A stretch of DNA of 64,000 bases from Isoptericola halotolerans (GTDB taxonomy: Bacteria; Actinomycetota; Actinomycetes; Actinomycetales; Cellulomonadaceae), in NCBI RefSeq assembly GCF_013149785.1, contig NZ_JABEZU010000001.1:1302001-1366000 (forward strand), written 5' to 3'. The translations under genes were made by a program, and so were the position numbers. A model generated the notes under the pieces. The model was not told the origin of the DNA. It did no database searches and saw only the letters and a program-made list of their open reading frames with translations. This document shows, one piece after another, positions 8,257 through 15,786 of this stretch (the stretch's first letter is position 1; each line of letters begins with the position of its first letter).

Positions 8257-9074
8257 GGGGCGCCCTCGACGAGGACCCCCTGGGTGCGGCCCGCGGTGTC
8301 GACGAGCACCGTGCCACGGTCGGTCTGCTTGGTGCGCAGCGCGCGCGCACCGCGCTCGGTCCCGATGAAGCTCGCCACGAAGTCGCTGGCGGGGTTCTCG
8401 ATGATCTCGCTCGGTGAACCGACCTGGGCGACCTGGGCGCACTTCTCGAGGATGACGACCTGGTCGCCGAGCAGGAACGCCTCGTCGATGTCGTGGGTGA
8501 CGAAGACGACGGTCTTGTGCAGCTCCTGCTGCAGTCGGAGCGTCTCGGTCTGCAGCTCGGCGCGCACGATGGGGTCGACGGCACCGAACGGCTCGTCCAT
8601 GAGCAGGATGTTGGGGTCGGCGGCCAGGGCGCGTGCCACCCCGACCCGCTGCTGCTGACCACCGGACAGCTGGCTGGGGTACCGCTCGGCCAGCGCTCGG
8701 TCCAGGCCGACGACGTCGAGCACCTCCATGGCGCGGTCACGGGCCTCGCGCTTCGGCACGCCGTCGAGACGCAGGACGGTGGCGACGTTGTCGATGACGC
8801 GGTGGTGGGGGAGGAGTCCACCGTTCTGCAGCACGTAGCCGATGCTGCGTCGCAGCCGCACGGCATCGCGGTCCAGGATCGACTCGCCGTCGATCTCGAT
8901 CGTGCCGGAGGTCGGCTCGACCATCCGGTTGATCATCCGCAGCAGCGTCGTCTTCCCGCAGCCGGACGAGCCGACGAAGACCGTCGTCCTGTGCGGTGGT
9001 ACCACGAGGTCGAAGTCCGCGACGGCATGGGTGCCGTCCGGGTAGGTCTTCGTGACTGATCGGAACTCGATCAT
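8253..9074 (-). CDS. Osmoprotectant ABC transporter ATP-binding protein
   Basis: A 273-residue ABC ATPase of the OpuCA/ProV type: Walker A GSSGCGKTT, Q-loop region, signature LSGGQQQRVGVARAL, Walker B ILLMDEPF and the switch histidine VFVTHDIDEAF. The short C-terminal tail lacks the CBS pair that many OpuA-type ATPases use to sense ionic strength, so osmotic gating may work differently or not at all here. The ATG at 9074 follows a GGGAGGGG run. It is the first gene of the four-gene importer operon, whose promoter must lie in 9075-9197. Confidence 0.92.
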   Translation of the reverse strand: MIEFRSVTKTYPDGTHAVADFDLVVPPHRTTVFVGSSGCGKTTLLRMINRMVEPTSGTIEIDGESILDRDAVRLRRSIGYVLQNGGLLPHHRVIDNVATVLRLDGVPKREARDRAMEVLDVVGLDRALAERYPSQLSGGQQQRVGVARALAADPNILLMDEPFGAVDPIVRAELQTETLRLQQELHKTVVFVTHDIDEAFLLGDQVVILEKCAQVAQVGSPSEIIENPASDFVASFIGTERGARALRTKQTDRGTVLVDTAGRTQGVLVEGAP

Positions 9075-9197
9075 GGGACTGCCCCTCCCAGAGGTCGGCG
9101 GGTTCCGACGACCTACCCGACCACATTCACGCCAGGTGCGCGAGAGAACCCGCCGGTCGGGCGTGGACTTGGGATCGGGTCCGGCTGAGACCGGGGC

Positions 9198-9812
9198 TCA
9201 GGGGTGTCGGTCGGGGTGAGGCGTGCCCATCGCCCGGGCGAGGACCCCCAGGACGTAGCCGGTGTCGGCCGGGACGTCGTCGATCAGGACGGCCGTGCAC
9301 AGGCCGTCGGCGACGGCGACGAGGGCGGCTACCGCCTGCGGGTCGTCGGTCAGCGTCGAGGCCAGCTCGACCACGCCCTCACGCCAGTGGCGAGCCACCG
9401 GGCCCAGTGCGGGTCGGCGCGCGGCCATCGTGGACAGCTCACGCTCGGCGAGGGCGCGTTGCCGCCCGGGTCCGCCGGACTCGACGATCAGCTCGGCCAG
9501 GCCGCGGAGCCGGTCCTGGACGGGGCCGTCGACCAGGCGCCGGATGCGGCTCGTGTACTCGTCGGCCACGCTGCACAGTGCTGCGACGAGCAGGTCGTCG
9601 AGGGTGGCGAAGTAGTAGGTGCTCAGGCTGGTGGTGATCCCCGCCTGCTGGGCCACCGACCGGTGGGTGACACCTGCCGCGCCGTCGCGGGTGACGACGG
9701 CGAGCGTGGCCTCGATGATCTCGGCGCGACGCCGGTCGCCCCTGGCGCGACGGCCGTCGACGGGCCGGTTCCCCTCACCCGGGCACCCTCCCGCCCGATC
9801 CACGGCCGTCAC
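9198..9812 (-). CDS. TetR-family transcriptional regulator of the adjacent exporter
   Basis: A 204-residue TetR repressor. The N-terminal helix-turn-helix is visible in ATLAVVTRDGAAGVTHRSVAQQAG followed by SLSTYYFATLDDLL, with the typical Tyr-Tyr-Phe after the recognition helix. The remainder is a helical ligand-binding domain. The GTG start at 9812 overlaps the stop of the MFS gene (GTGA), so repressor and exporter are co-translated, an arrangement that gives autoregulation. The palindromes at 11359-11393, ahead of the exporter, are its probable operator. The inducer is unknown but probably an exported drug. Confidence 0.88.
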   Translation of the reverse strand: MTAVDRAGGCPGEGNRPVDGRRARGDRRRAEIIEATLAVVTRDGAAGVTHRSVAQQAGITTSLSTYYFATLDDLLVAALCSVADEYTSRIRRLVDGPVQDRLRGLAELIVESGGPGRQRALAERELSTMAARRPALGPVARHWREGVVELASTLTDDPQAVAALVAVADGLCTAVLIDDVPADTGYVLGVLARAMGTPHPDRHP

Positions 9813-11338
9813 CGCGCCCCGGTCGGGACGGACGGCCCGCCGCCGAGAGGCCGGACGTGCCGCAGCGCCACCAGGCACACGATCGTCGCGACGACGATGG
9901 TCGCGCCGGCCACGGCGGCGGCGAGGTTCATCCCGGCGGTGAAGACCTCCTGCGCGGCGCGGACGGTCGCCGCGGGCAGCCGGTCGGCGACCGAGAGCGC
10001 GCCGGTGAGGCTGCCGGTGAGGCGTTCGGCGGTCTCGGGCGAGGTGCCGACCGGCACGGTCGTGCGGCCGGTGTAGAAGGCGGTGGTGAGGCTGCCGAGG
10101 AGCGCGACGCCGACGGCGACGCCGAGCTCCTGCACGGTCTCGGACATCGCGGCCGCGGAGCCGGACCTCGAGGCGGGTGCCGCACCGACCACCATGTCGG
10201 TACCGAGGGCCGACACCGCACCCAGGCCGAGGTACACGAACGCGAACCCGACCACGACGCGCGTCATGTCCCCGGCGTCGACGGTGGCGAGCAGGCCGTA
10301 CCCGACGACGGAAACCCCGAGCGCGAGGGCCATGACCACACCGGGGCGGACGCGGCGGGAGAGCAGCGGGGCACCGATGGCGGCGGCGAACATCGCCATG
10401 GCGGGCGGCCCCATCCAGAGGCCGGCGACGAACGGGGTGAGGCCCTGGACGAGCTGGAGGTACTGGGTGACCAGGAACATCGTGCCGCCCACGCCGACGA
10501 GCCCGATGAGCAGGACGGCCAGCGCCGCGGAGAACGCCCGGTCGGCGAACAGGGTGACGTCCAGCAGGGGGGACACCAGGCGCCGCTGGCGGCGGACGAA
10601 CATCACTCCGGCGGCGAGGCCCAGTGCGGCCAGGACGGCGGTGCTCGTGCCGGGCCCCTCGGAGGCGGCGTGCTTGACGGCGTAGACGACCGGGAGGATG
10701 GTCGCCAGGGACAGGGCGACGCTGATCAGGTCGAGCCGCCGGGGCTGCGGGTCGGCGTACTCGGGCAGCAGCGTCCTCGCGCCGGCCAGGACGACGATCG
10801 CGACGGGGACGGCGAGCAGGAACGCCGCACCCCACCAGTAGGCGTCGACCACGGCGCCCCCGACCACGGGGCCGGCAGCCATCCCGAGCGCGAACATGGT
10901 CGCCCACACCCCGATCGCCACGGCGCGTCGCCGCACGTCGGGGAACATGTTGGAGATCAGCGACAGGGTCGACGGCATGAGCGTCGCCCCGGCGACACCG
11001 AGCAGCGCGCGGGCCAGGATGAGCAGCTCGGCACCGGGGGCGAAGGCGGCGAAGACCGACAAGGCCGCGAACGCCGTCATGCCGATCATGAGGAGGCGGC
11101 GACGTCCGATCCGGTCGCCCAGTGTCCCCATCGTGATGAGGAACCCGGCGATGAAGAACCCGTAGGCGTCCATGATCCACAGGGTCTGTGCCGGGGTCGG
11201 GTCGAGGGCGGTGGCCATGCTCGGCAGCGCGAGGTAGAGCACCGTGACGTCCAGGCCCAGCAGCAGCGTCGGCAGGGCCAGGAGGCTCAACCCTGCCCAG
11301 GCGCGCGCCTCTGTCCTGCGCGTGGTGACCGTCGACAC
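9809..11338 (-). CDS. MFS multidrug exporter, DHA2 (EmrB/QacA) family
   Basis: A 509-residue transporter with about 14 membrane segments, as expected for the DHA2 family. It has LLLGLDVTVLYLALPSM in helix 1 (the D1 motif of this family), motif A GDRIGRRRLLMIG after helix 2, and a motif-C-like glycine/proline run further on. It should expel cationic or amphipathic drugs by proton antiport. The GTG start at 11338 follows GAAGGGA, and the upstream 11359-11393 carries an operator. The longer open frame upstream is not coding. The TetR gene follows with a four-base overlap. Confidence 0.9.
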   Translation of the reverse strand: MSTVTTRRTEARAWAGLSLLALPTLLLGLDVTVLYLALPSMATALDPTPAQTLWIMDAYGFFIAGFLITMGTLGDRIGRRRLLMIGMTAFAALSVFAAFAPGAELLILARALLGVAGATLMPSTLSLISNMFPDVRRRAVAIGVWATMFALGMAAGPVVGGAVVDAYWWGAAFLLAVPVAIVVLAGARTLLPEYADPQPRRLDLISVALSLATILPVVYAVKHAASEGPGTSTAVLAALGLAAGVMFVRRQRRLVSPLLDVTLFADRAFSAALAVLLIGLVGVGGTMFLVTQYLQLVQGLTPFVAGLWMGPPAMAMFAAAIGAPLLSRRVRPGVVMALALGVSVVGYGLLATVDAGDMTRVVVGFAFVYLGLGAVSALGTDMVVGAAPASRSGSAAAMSETVQELGVAVGVALLGSLTTAFYTGRTTVPVGTSPETAERLTGSLTGALSVADRLPAATVRAAQEVFTAGMNLAAAVAGATIVVATIVCLVALRHVRPLGGGPSVPTGAR

Positions 11339-11358
11339 GGTGGTCCCTTCGTCGGATA

Positions 11359-11393
11359 CTTGAACGATCTCACAACTTGAATCATCGTTCAAG
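11359..11393 (-). promoter_or_regulatory. Probable TetR operator of the exporter operon
   Basis: Two nested palindromes occur 21-55 bases before the exporter start. CTTGAA-N6-TTCAAG lies at 11376-11393, and a 10-bp pair CTTGAACGAT / ATCGTTCAAG lies at 11359-11368 and 11384-11393. TTGAA/TTCAA half-sites around a six-base centre are typical of TetR-type drug-efflux operators. The site overlaps the stop codon of the CPBP gene. Confidence 0.7.
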
Positions 11394-11984
11394 AAAGAGC
11401 GTTGGCGACCACCACGCTCGCGTTCCACCCGTTGTGCGCCAGGAAGACGGGCCACAGGCTGTCCCACCGCACCCGCAGCCAGACCAGCAGGAGCCCGACG
11501 AGGGCCGTCGTGACGATGCTCGCCGGCTCGACGACGAGCTCCGGGCCGCTCTGTACCGCCAGGCCGTGGCCCAGCCCGAACAGCAGGGTGGAGATCACCA
11601 CCGACCAGCCGACCTGGCCGCCCCACATCGAGCGGCGGGCGCGCAGCGCCCGGTCGAGCAGGAGGAGCAGCACCCCGCGGAAGAACAGCTCCTCGTCCAG
11701 GCCCGGCACCAGCGACTGGAACAGCGAGGTCTCGAGGTCCGGCGTCAGCCCGGTGCTCAGGGGGCCGATCAGGGCCTGGAGGCCCAGCGCGCCGCCGACG
11801 ACGCCGACCACCGGGACCCACCACCCTGCACGCGGTCTGCGCACACCGACGTCGCGCCACGACAGCGACGGGCTCAGGGTGACCAGGACGGCCAGGAGCA
11901 CCACCAGACCAGCGGCCCGACGACGACGGTGACGACGGCGAGGTGCAGGACCCCGGTGGCGAGCGCCCATCCCAGGGCGCTCAT
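11389..11984 (-). pseudogene. CPBP-family intramembrane protease, frameshifted near 11903-11914
   Basis: The downstream part carries all three CPBP (CAAX-protease-like, Abi) motifs: DEELFFRG (EExxxR), FGLGHGL (FxxxH) and HNGWNAS (HxxxN), within several hydrophobic segments. The ATG at 11984 opens a different frame whose codons have almost only G/C at third positions and read as a good first membrane helix (MSALGWALATGVLHL...VVVGPLV). The motif frame upstream of about 11903 becomes an unlikely arginine-rich run with poor third-position G/C. One base therefore seems to be missing near 11903-11914. It may be a true pseudogene or a sequence error. An intact gene would encode about 198 residues. 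Confidence 0.65.
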
Positions 11985-12101
11985 GCGGTGGTGGTGCGTT
12001 CGGCGACGATGGTGACGGCTCCAGAGGTGCGGCGGGCTCAGGAGAGGATCGTCTCGCCGACGTGCGCTGCGGGGGAGTGCCGGAAGTCATGGGACGGACG
12101 A

Positions 12102-12147
12102 GAACGAGGCCCGCACCCGGACAGATGTCCGTGTGCGGGCCTCGTTC
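12102..12147 (-). terminator. Hairpin downstream of tRNA-His
   Basis: Arms 12102-12116 and 12133-12147 (GAACGAGGCCCGCAC and its complement) pair perfectly over 15 bp, with extra pairing in the centre. The hairpin starts six bases beyond the tRNA-His 3' end on the minus strand. Confidence 0.75.
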
Positions 12148-12152
12148 TGTGG

Positions 12153-12226
12153 GGTGGCTAACCGGGCTTGAACCGGCGACCTCCTGGACCACAACCAGGC
12201 GCTCTACCGACTGAGCTATAGCCACC
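12153..12226 (-). tRNA. tRNA-His (anticodon GTG)
   Basis: A full cloverleaf reads on the minus strand: acceptor GTGGCTA pairing with TAGCCAC, D-arm AGCTCAGTCGGTAGAGC, anticodon loop TTGTGGT in a CTGG/CCAG stem, and T-arm GGTTCAAGCC. The base before the acceptor stem is G opposite a C discriminator, the extra G(-1):C73 pair characteristic of tRNA-His. CCA is not encoded. Confidence 0.95.
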
Positions 12227-12283
12227 ATGGCTGCGACAACGAGTGCCTCAGCCGTCGAAAAGTGTACATGCTCCGCCGGGCGA

Positions 12284-12922
12284 TCAGGACATCGCGGGAC
12301 GGTTCGTGACCGAGGTCTCCTCGATGCGTGCGGCGACCGCCCTGGCTGTCCTCGTGTCGGGTCCGGGCTGCGGCACGAGCAGTGCCTCGCGGTAGTAGCG
12401 CAGCTCGTCGATCGACTCCAGGATGTCGGCCAGCGCCCGGTGCCCACCGTTCTTCTTCGGCGAGGCGAAGTACACGCGCGGGTACCAGCGGCGCGCGAGC
12501 TCCTTGATCGAGGAGACGTCCACGATCCGGTAGTGCAGGTGCCCGACGAGCTCGGCCATGTCCCGGTCGAGGAACATCTTGTCCGTGCCGACCGAGTTGC
12601 CCGCCAACGGTGCCTTGCCGGCCTCGGGGACGTGCTCGCGCACGTAGGCGAGGACCTGGGCCTGCGCGTCGGCCAGCGTGGTGCCCCCGTCCAGCTCGTC
12701 GAGCAGGCCCGACGTCGTGTGCATCTCGCGGACGAAGTCGTTCATCTGCGCGAGCGCCTCGGCCGGCGGCCGGACGACGACGTCGACGCCGTCGCCGAGC
12801 GGGTTCAGCTCGGAGTCGGTGACGACGGCGGCCACCTCGACCAGCGCGTCGGCGCGCAGGTCGAGTCCGGTCATCTCGCAGTCGATCCACACGATGCGGT
12901 CGTTCGGGTTGCTCGGGCTCAC
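12284..12922 (-). CDS. orn: Oligoribonuclease
   Basis: A 212-residue DEDDh 3'-5' exonuclease that degrades di- to short oligoribonucleotides, including pGpG in bacteria using cyclic di-GMP. Exo I is IVWIDCEMTGLD, Exo II follows in GNSVGTDKMFLDRDM, and Exo III is GGHRALADILESI, supplying the acidic metal ligands and the catalytic histidine. Length equals the family norm plus a short C-terminal tail. The GTG start at 12922 is seven bases from TAGGCT, so the message is probably leaderless. The frame continues upstream without coding character. Confidence 0.95.
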   Translation of the reverse strand: MSPSNPNDRIVWIDCEMTGLDLRADALVEVAAVVTDSELNPLGDGVDVVVRPPAEALAQMNDFVREMHTTSGLLDELDGGTTLADAQAQVLAYVREHVPEAGKAPLAGNSVGTDKMFLDRDMAELVGHLHYRIVDVSSIKELARRWYPRVYFASPKKNGGHRALADILESIDELRYYREALLVPQPGPDTRTARAVAARIEETSVTNRPAMS

Positions 12923-13037
12923 AGGAACCAGCCTACGGTCTGTGGCGGGGCCTCGAGGCACGCGCGGGCAGCACGACGGAGCCCCGGCGGTGACGTCCTG
13001 CCACCACCGGGGCTCCCGGGGTCGTGCTGGTGCGAGG

Positions 13038-13229
13038 TCATGCCGTCCGCCATCCCCGGACGGGGAGGACGGCGACGAGGCGAAGCCGGAGTCGCCGGCG
13101 CTGCCGACGTCGCCGGGGCGCCGACGCCTGGACCTCGCGCTGCCGACGTTCGCGTCGGGCGCGCTCTGCCTCGGCGAGGCGTTCGTGGTGGATGGCGCGC
13201 GCGACGGCGTGCGCTTCGAGCGGGTGCAT
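13038..13229 (-). CDS. Small arginine-rich protein, unknown
   Basis: A 63-residue protein with an ATG at 13229 and a good ribosome site (GAAGGA, nine bases before). An N-terminal amphipathic, charged helix (residues 5-32, rich in Ala, Glu and Arg) is followed by an arginine cluster (residues 39-52) and a short hydrophobic end. No membrane segment or known motif is recognised. It lies alone between orn and the MFS gene. The strong initiation site and helical first half argue that it is real, while the very basic second half could reflect GC-rich background. Confidence 0.5.
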   Translation of the reverse strand: MHPLEAHAVARAIHHERLAEAERARRERRQREVQASAPRRRRQRRRLRLRLVAVLPVRGWRTA

Positions 13230-13350
13230 CGTGATGTTCCTTCGTGACGTGGGTTCGTCGGTCCGGGCCAGGGACCACCCGACCGCCCGGCATCTGACCG
13301 GACGGGCGTCACCGCGGTGTGCTCCGAGCATGCCTCGGCGGGTGCCTCCC

Positions 13351-13378
13351 GCGCACGGCTTTTTCGCTGGTAGCAGCG
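13351..13378. repeat. Dispersed short repeat, copy 1
   Basis: The 28-base stretch around CGGCTTTTTCGCTGGTAGCA recurs at 14653-14682 with two substitutions and a two-base insertion. The copies lie before and after the MFS gene at 13411-14613. Confidence 0.5.
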
Positions 13379-13410
13379 CGGCAGTGCCCGGGGCGCCTAT
13401 CGTGTGGCGG

Positions 13411-14613
13411 GTGCCGACGTCGAAACCCGAGCTCGCCCTGCGCACCCCGCAGTTCCGCACCCTGACCGCCGGGTGGGCGTCGACCAACTTCGCCGACTCG
13501 GTGCTCGTGCTGATCCTCGCCGTGTGGGTCACCGACCTGTCCGGCAGCGCTGCGCTCGGCGGCGCCACCTTCGCCGCGCTCGGCGTGCCGGCGCTCGCGG
13601 CACCGTTCCTGGGCCGCCTCGCCGACCGGGTGTCCCGCCGTCGGATGCTGGTGTGGACGTACGTGGGCGGGGCGCTCGTGCTGCTGCCGCTGCTCGGGGT
13701 CTCCCGCGCCGAGCACGTGTGGGTCGTCTACGTGGTCACCGTGCTCTACGCGACCGTCGCCTACGTCACGGCCGCGTGCCAGTCGGGGATCCTCAAGGAC
13801 CTGCTGCCCGACGAGGCGCTCGGGCACGCCAACGGGCGGCTCACGGCGATCGACCAGGTGTTCCGCATCGCCATGCCGGTGCTGGGTGCCGCCGTGTACG
13901 CCTGGGTCGGGCCGGCGCCGCTGGTGGTCGCGGCAGTCGTGGGGTTCGGCGCGTCCGCCGCCGTGTTCGCCGCGGTGCGGATCACGGAGTCGGCGCCCGA
14001 CGACGAGGTGCCGGCAGGATTCTGGGACGAGGCCACCGAGGGGTTCCGTTACCTCTTCTCCACGCCGCCGCTCGGCGGCATGACCACGGCGATCCTCTGG
14101 GCGATGGCGGCGGTCGGGCTCGTCAACGCCGTCGCGTTCGCCATCCTCGAGCACCTCGGGCTGGCGGCCGCGCTGCTGGGACCGATCACCGCGCTGCAGG
14201 GCGTCGCCGGGCTGGCCGCCGGGCTCGTCGTCGGGCGGCTGATGCTGCGGTTCGGGCGCCTGCGGGTGTTCTCGCTGGGCCTCGTGGGCCTCGGGCTGGG
14301 GCTCGTGCCGCTGGCGGGGTCGTGGATCGTCCCGGCCGTCCTGGGCATGGGCGTCATCGGCTTCGCCGCCACCAGCGCCGTCGTGGCGTACGTGACCGAG
14401 CGGCAGGTGCGCACCCCCGCCCGGATGCAGGGACGCGTCGGGGCCGCCAGCCACGTGGTGCTCAACCTGCCCGGCGTGCTGGTGACGCTGGCCGGGGCGG
14501 CGGCCCTCGCCGTCGTCGACCACCGGGTGCTCGTGGCGGTCAACGTCGCCGTGTGTCTCGTGTGCGGGCTGGCCGCGCTGCGGCTGCGTGCCCCCGCGAC
14601 GGCCGCGGACTGA
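13411..14613 (+). CDS. MFS transporter, function unknown
   Basis: A 400-residue, 12-helix major facilitator protein. Helix 1 starts with FRTLTAGWASTNFADSVLVL, motif A is GRLADRVSRRRMLVW after helix 2, and a second pseudo-motif occurs in GLVVGRLMLRFGRLRVFSLG before helix 8. The pattern resembles the enterobactin-exporter/DHA3 type found widely in actinobacteria, but the substrate cannot be assigned. The GTG at 13411 lies seven bases after TATCGT (13398-13403), supporting a leaderless start; an in-frame GTG at 13402 overlaps that box. It stands alone, followed by tRNA-Arg on the other strand. Confidence 0.82.
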   Translation: MPTSKPELALRTPQFRTLTAGWASTNFADSVLVLILAVWVTDLSGSAALGGATFAALGVPALAAPFLGRLADRVSRRRMLVWTYVGGALVLLPLLGVSRAEHVWVVYVVTVLYATVAYVTAACQSGILKDLLPDEALGHANGRLTAIDQVFRIAMPVLGAAVYAWVGPAPLVVAAVVGFGASAAVFAAVRITESAPDDEVPAGFWDEATEGFRYLFSTPPLGGMTTAILWAMAAVGLVNAVAFAILEHLGLAAALLGPITALQGVAGLAAGLVVGRLMLRFGRLRVFSLGLVGLGLGLVPLAGSWIVPAVLGMGVIGFAATSAVVAYVTERQVRTPARMQGRVGAASHVVLNLPGVLVTLAGAAALAVVDHRVLVAVNVAVCLVCGLAALRLRAPATAAD

Positions 14614-14652
14614 CGATGGGCCCGCGCGGCGGCATCTCTCGCCCGCCTCGTC

Positions 14653-14682
14653 GCGCACACGGCTTCTTCGCTGGTGGCAGCG
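14653..14682. repeat. Dispersed short repeat, copy 2
   Basis: Partner of 13351-13378, with the core CGGCTTCTTCGCTGGTGGCA. It lies between the MFS stop and the 3' end of tRNA-Arg. Confidence 0.5.
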
Positions 14683-14708
14683 GCTCGCCACGTTCGCGAC
14701 CAGTTCGG

Positions 14709-14782
14709 CGCCCCCGGCAGGATTCGAACCCGCGACCCGGTCATTAGAAGTGACCCGCTCTATCCGACTGAGCTACGGAGGC
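14709..14782 (-). tRNA. tRNA-Arg (anticodon TCT)
   Basis: The minus strand folds into a complete cloverleaf: acceptor GCCTCCG against CGGGGGC (one G-T pair), D-arm AGCTCAGTCGGATAGAGC, anticodon loop CTTCTAA closed by GGTCA/TGACC, and T-arm with GGTTCGAATCC. TCT reads the AGA codon, rare in this GC-rich sequence. CCA is not encoded. Confidence 0.95.
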
Positions 14783-14844
14783 AAGCGTGCCGAGTTTAGC
14801 CCAGCGCCGAGAGCATCGGAACACCCATCCGCTAGTCTCGGGTG

Positions 14845-15276
14845 ATGGTGCAGCACCACACGAAGGACAAGGGTGACCTGGGCGTTGCCAAGGCCCACGC
14901 CGACATCGTCGGCCAGGGCTTCGTCGTGCTCTTCCCCGCGACGGAGCACGCGCCGTTCGACGTCGTCGCCTACGCCGACGGTGCCTTCTACCGGCTTCAG
15001 GTGAAGTACCGCGCGGCGCGCTCGGGCTCCATCACGGTCCACTTCCGGTCTGTCTGGAACGACCGGCAAGGAACGCACACGAAACCGGTCGACAAGAGTG
15101 CGATCGACGTCGTCTGTGTCTACTGCCCCGAGACAGACGCGTGCTACTACGTCCGGCCGAGCGACCACGGTGCGTCGGTCACGCTGAGGATCACTCCGAG
15201 CAGGAACGGTCAACGGGCCGGCGTGCTCGATGCCGCCGGCTTCCGCAGTCTCGCGAACCTTGTCGGACATCGCTGA
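14845..15276 (+). CDS. PD-(D/E)XK nuclease-like protein (group I intron endonuclease family)
   Basis: A 143-residue protein resembling the PD-(D/E)XK endonucleases related to cyanobacterial intron enzyme I-Ssp6803I. A glycine-rich helix-strand start is followed by FPATEHAPFDVVAYADG (Glu and Asp of the core), then FYRLQVKYR, in which Q-x-K takes the place of (D/E)XK. The rest has Tyr/Cys-rich beta-strands. The ATG at 14845 is six bases after TAGTCT (14833-14838), suggesting a leaderless start. No intron or LAGLIDADG partner is nearby, but it begins only 62 bases from tRNA-Arg. Stand-alone members are common in actinobacteria and may repair or restrict DNA. Confidence 0.6.
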   Translation: MVQHHTKDKGDLGVAKAHADIVGQGFVVLFPATEHAPFDVVAYADGAFYRLQVKYRAARSGSITVHFRSVWNDRQGTHTKPVDKSAIDVVCVYCPETDACYYVRPSDHGASVTLRITPSRNGQRAGVLDAAGFRSLANLVGHR

Positions 15277-15375
15277 GTCCGGTCGGCCGGGGTGCCGCGG
15301 GCGAAGGTGCGGCGTCGGCGACCGGTACGGTCGAAGGGCCCGCACCATCCCCCGCACTGCCCCGAGAGGACCACC

Positions 15376-15696
15376 ATGGCGAGCTCCGAGCTCAAGCTCC
15401 AGGTCGACCTGCCCAGCGAGCACGAGGCGGGGGTGCCCGCGGACTTCGCCTCGGTGTGGCACACCTCGGCCTCCTTCGTGCTCGACTTCGTCGCCGCGAA
15501 GTCCCCGGCCAAGGCGGCGGTCGACAAGACGACCGGTGCCCAGACCGGAGGGCGCGTGATGCCCGCCCGGGTCGTGTCGAGGGTGCGGATCCCGCCGCAG
15601 CAGGTCTTCGAGCTCGCGCGGGCGCTCACGCAGCAGCTGGACGCCTGGGAACGGGAGACCGGCCGCAAGGCCGACGGCTCCGGGGCGAGGGACTGA
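15376..15696 (+). CDS. DUF3467-family protein
   Basis: A 106-residue protein matching the DUF3467 pattern: SELKLQVDLPSEHEAGVPADFASVWHT at the start and RVVSRVRIPPQQVFELARAL near the end, the strand-helix end seen in this family. Members are small, soluble and of unknown function; the name comes from this pattern. The ATG at 15376 has GAGAGG eight to thirteen bases ahead. An inserted segment (residues 42-58, Ala/Lys/Gly-rich) lies in the middle. It ends 90 bases before the first dynamin-like gene but is probably transcribed separately. Confidence 0.75.
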   Translation: MASSELKLQVDLPSEHEAGVPADFASVWHTSASFVLDFVAAKSPAKAAVDKTTGAQTGGRVMPARVVSRVRIPPQQVFELARALTQQLDAWERETGRKADGSGARD

Positions 15697-15786
15697 ACAC
15701 ACCGTTCACCCGTCGGGAGCGAGAGAAGTCGTGGCCGCACGGCGCGCGCGTTTGGCAGCGACCGCCGGGCACGCCAGGATGAGCGC

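Noticed and set aside
12153-12447. Apparent protein-coding extension through the tRNA-His gene
   Set aside because: The piece AQSVERLVVVQEVAGSSPV is the familiar translation of a tRNA gene, not a protein.
12923-13037. Extra small gene between orn and the 63-residue protein
   Set aside because: No start with ribosome site and no coding bias in either strand.
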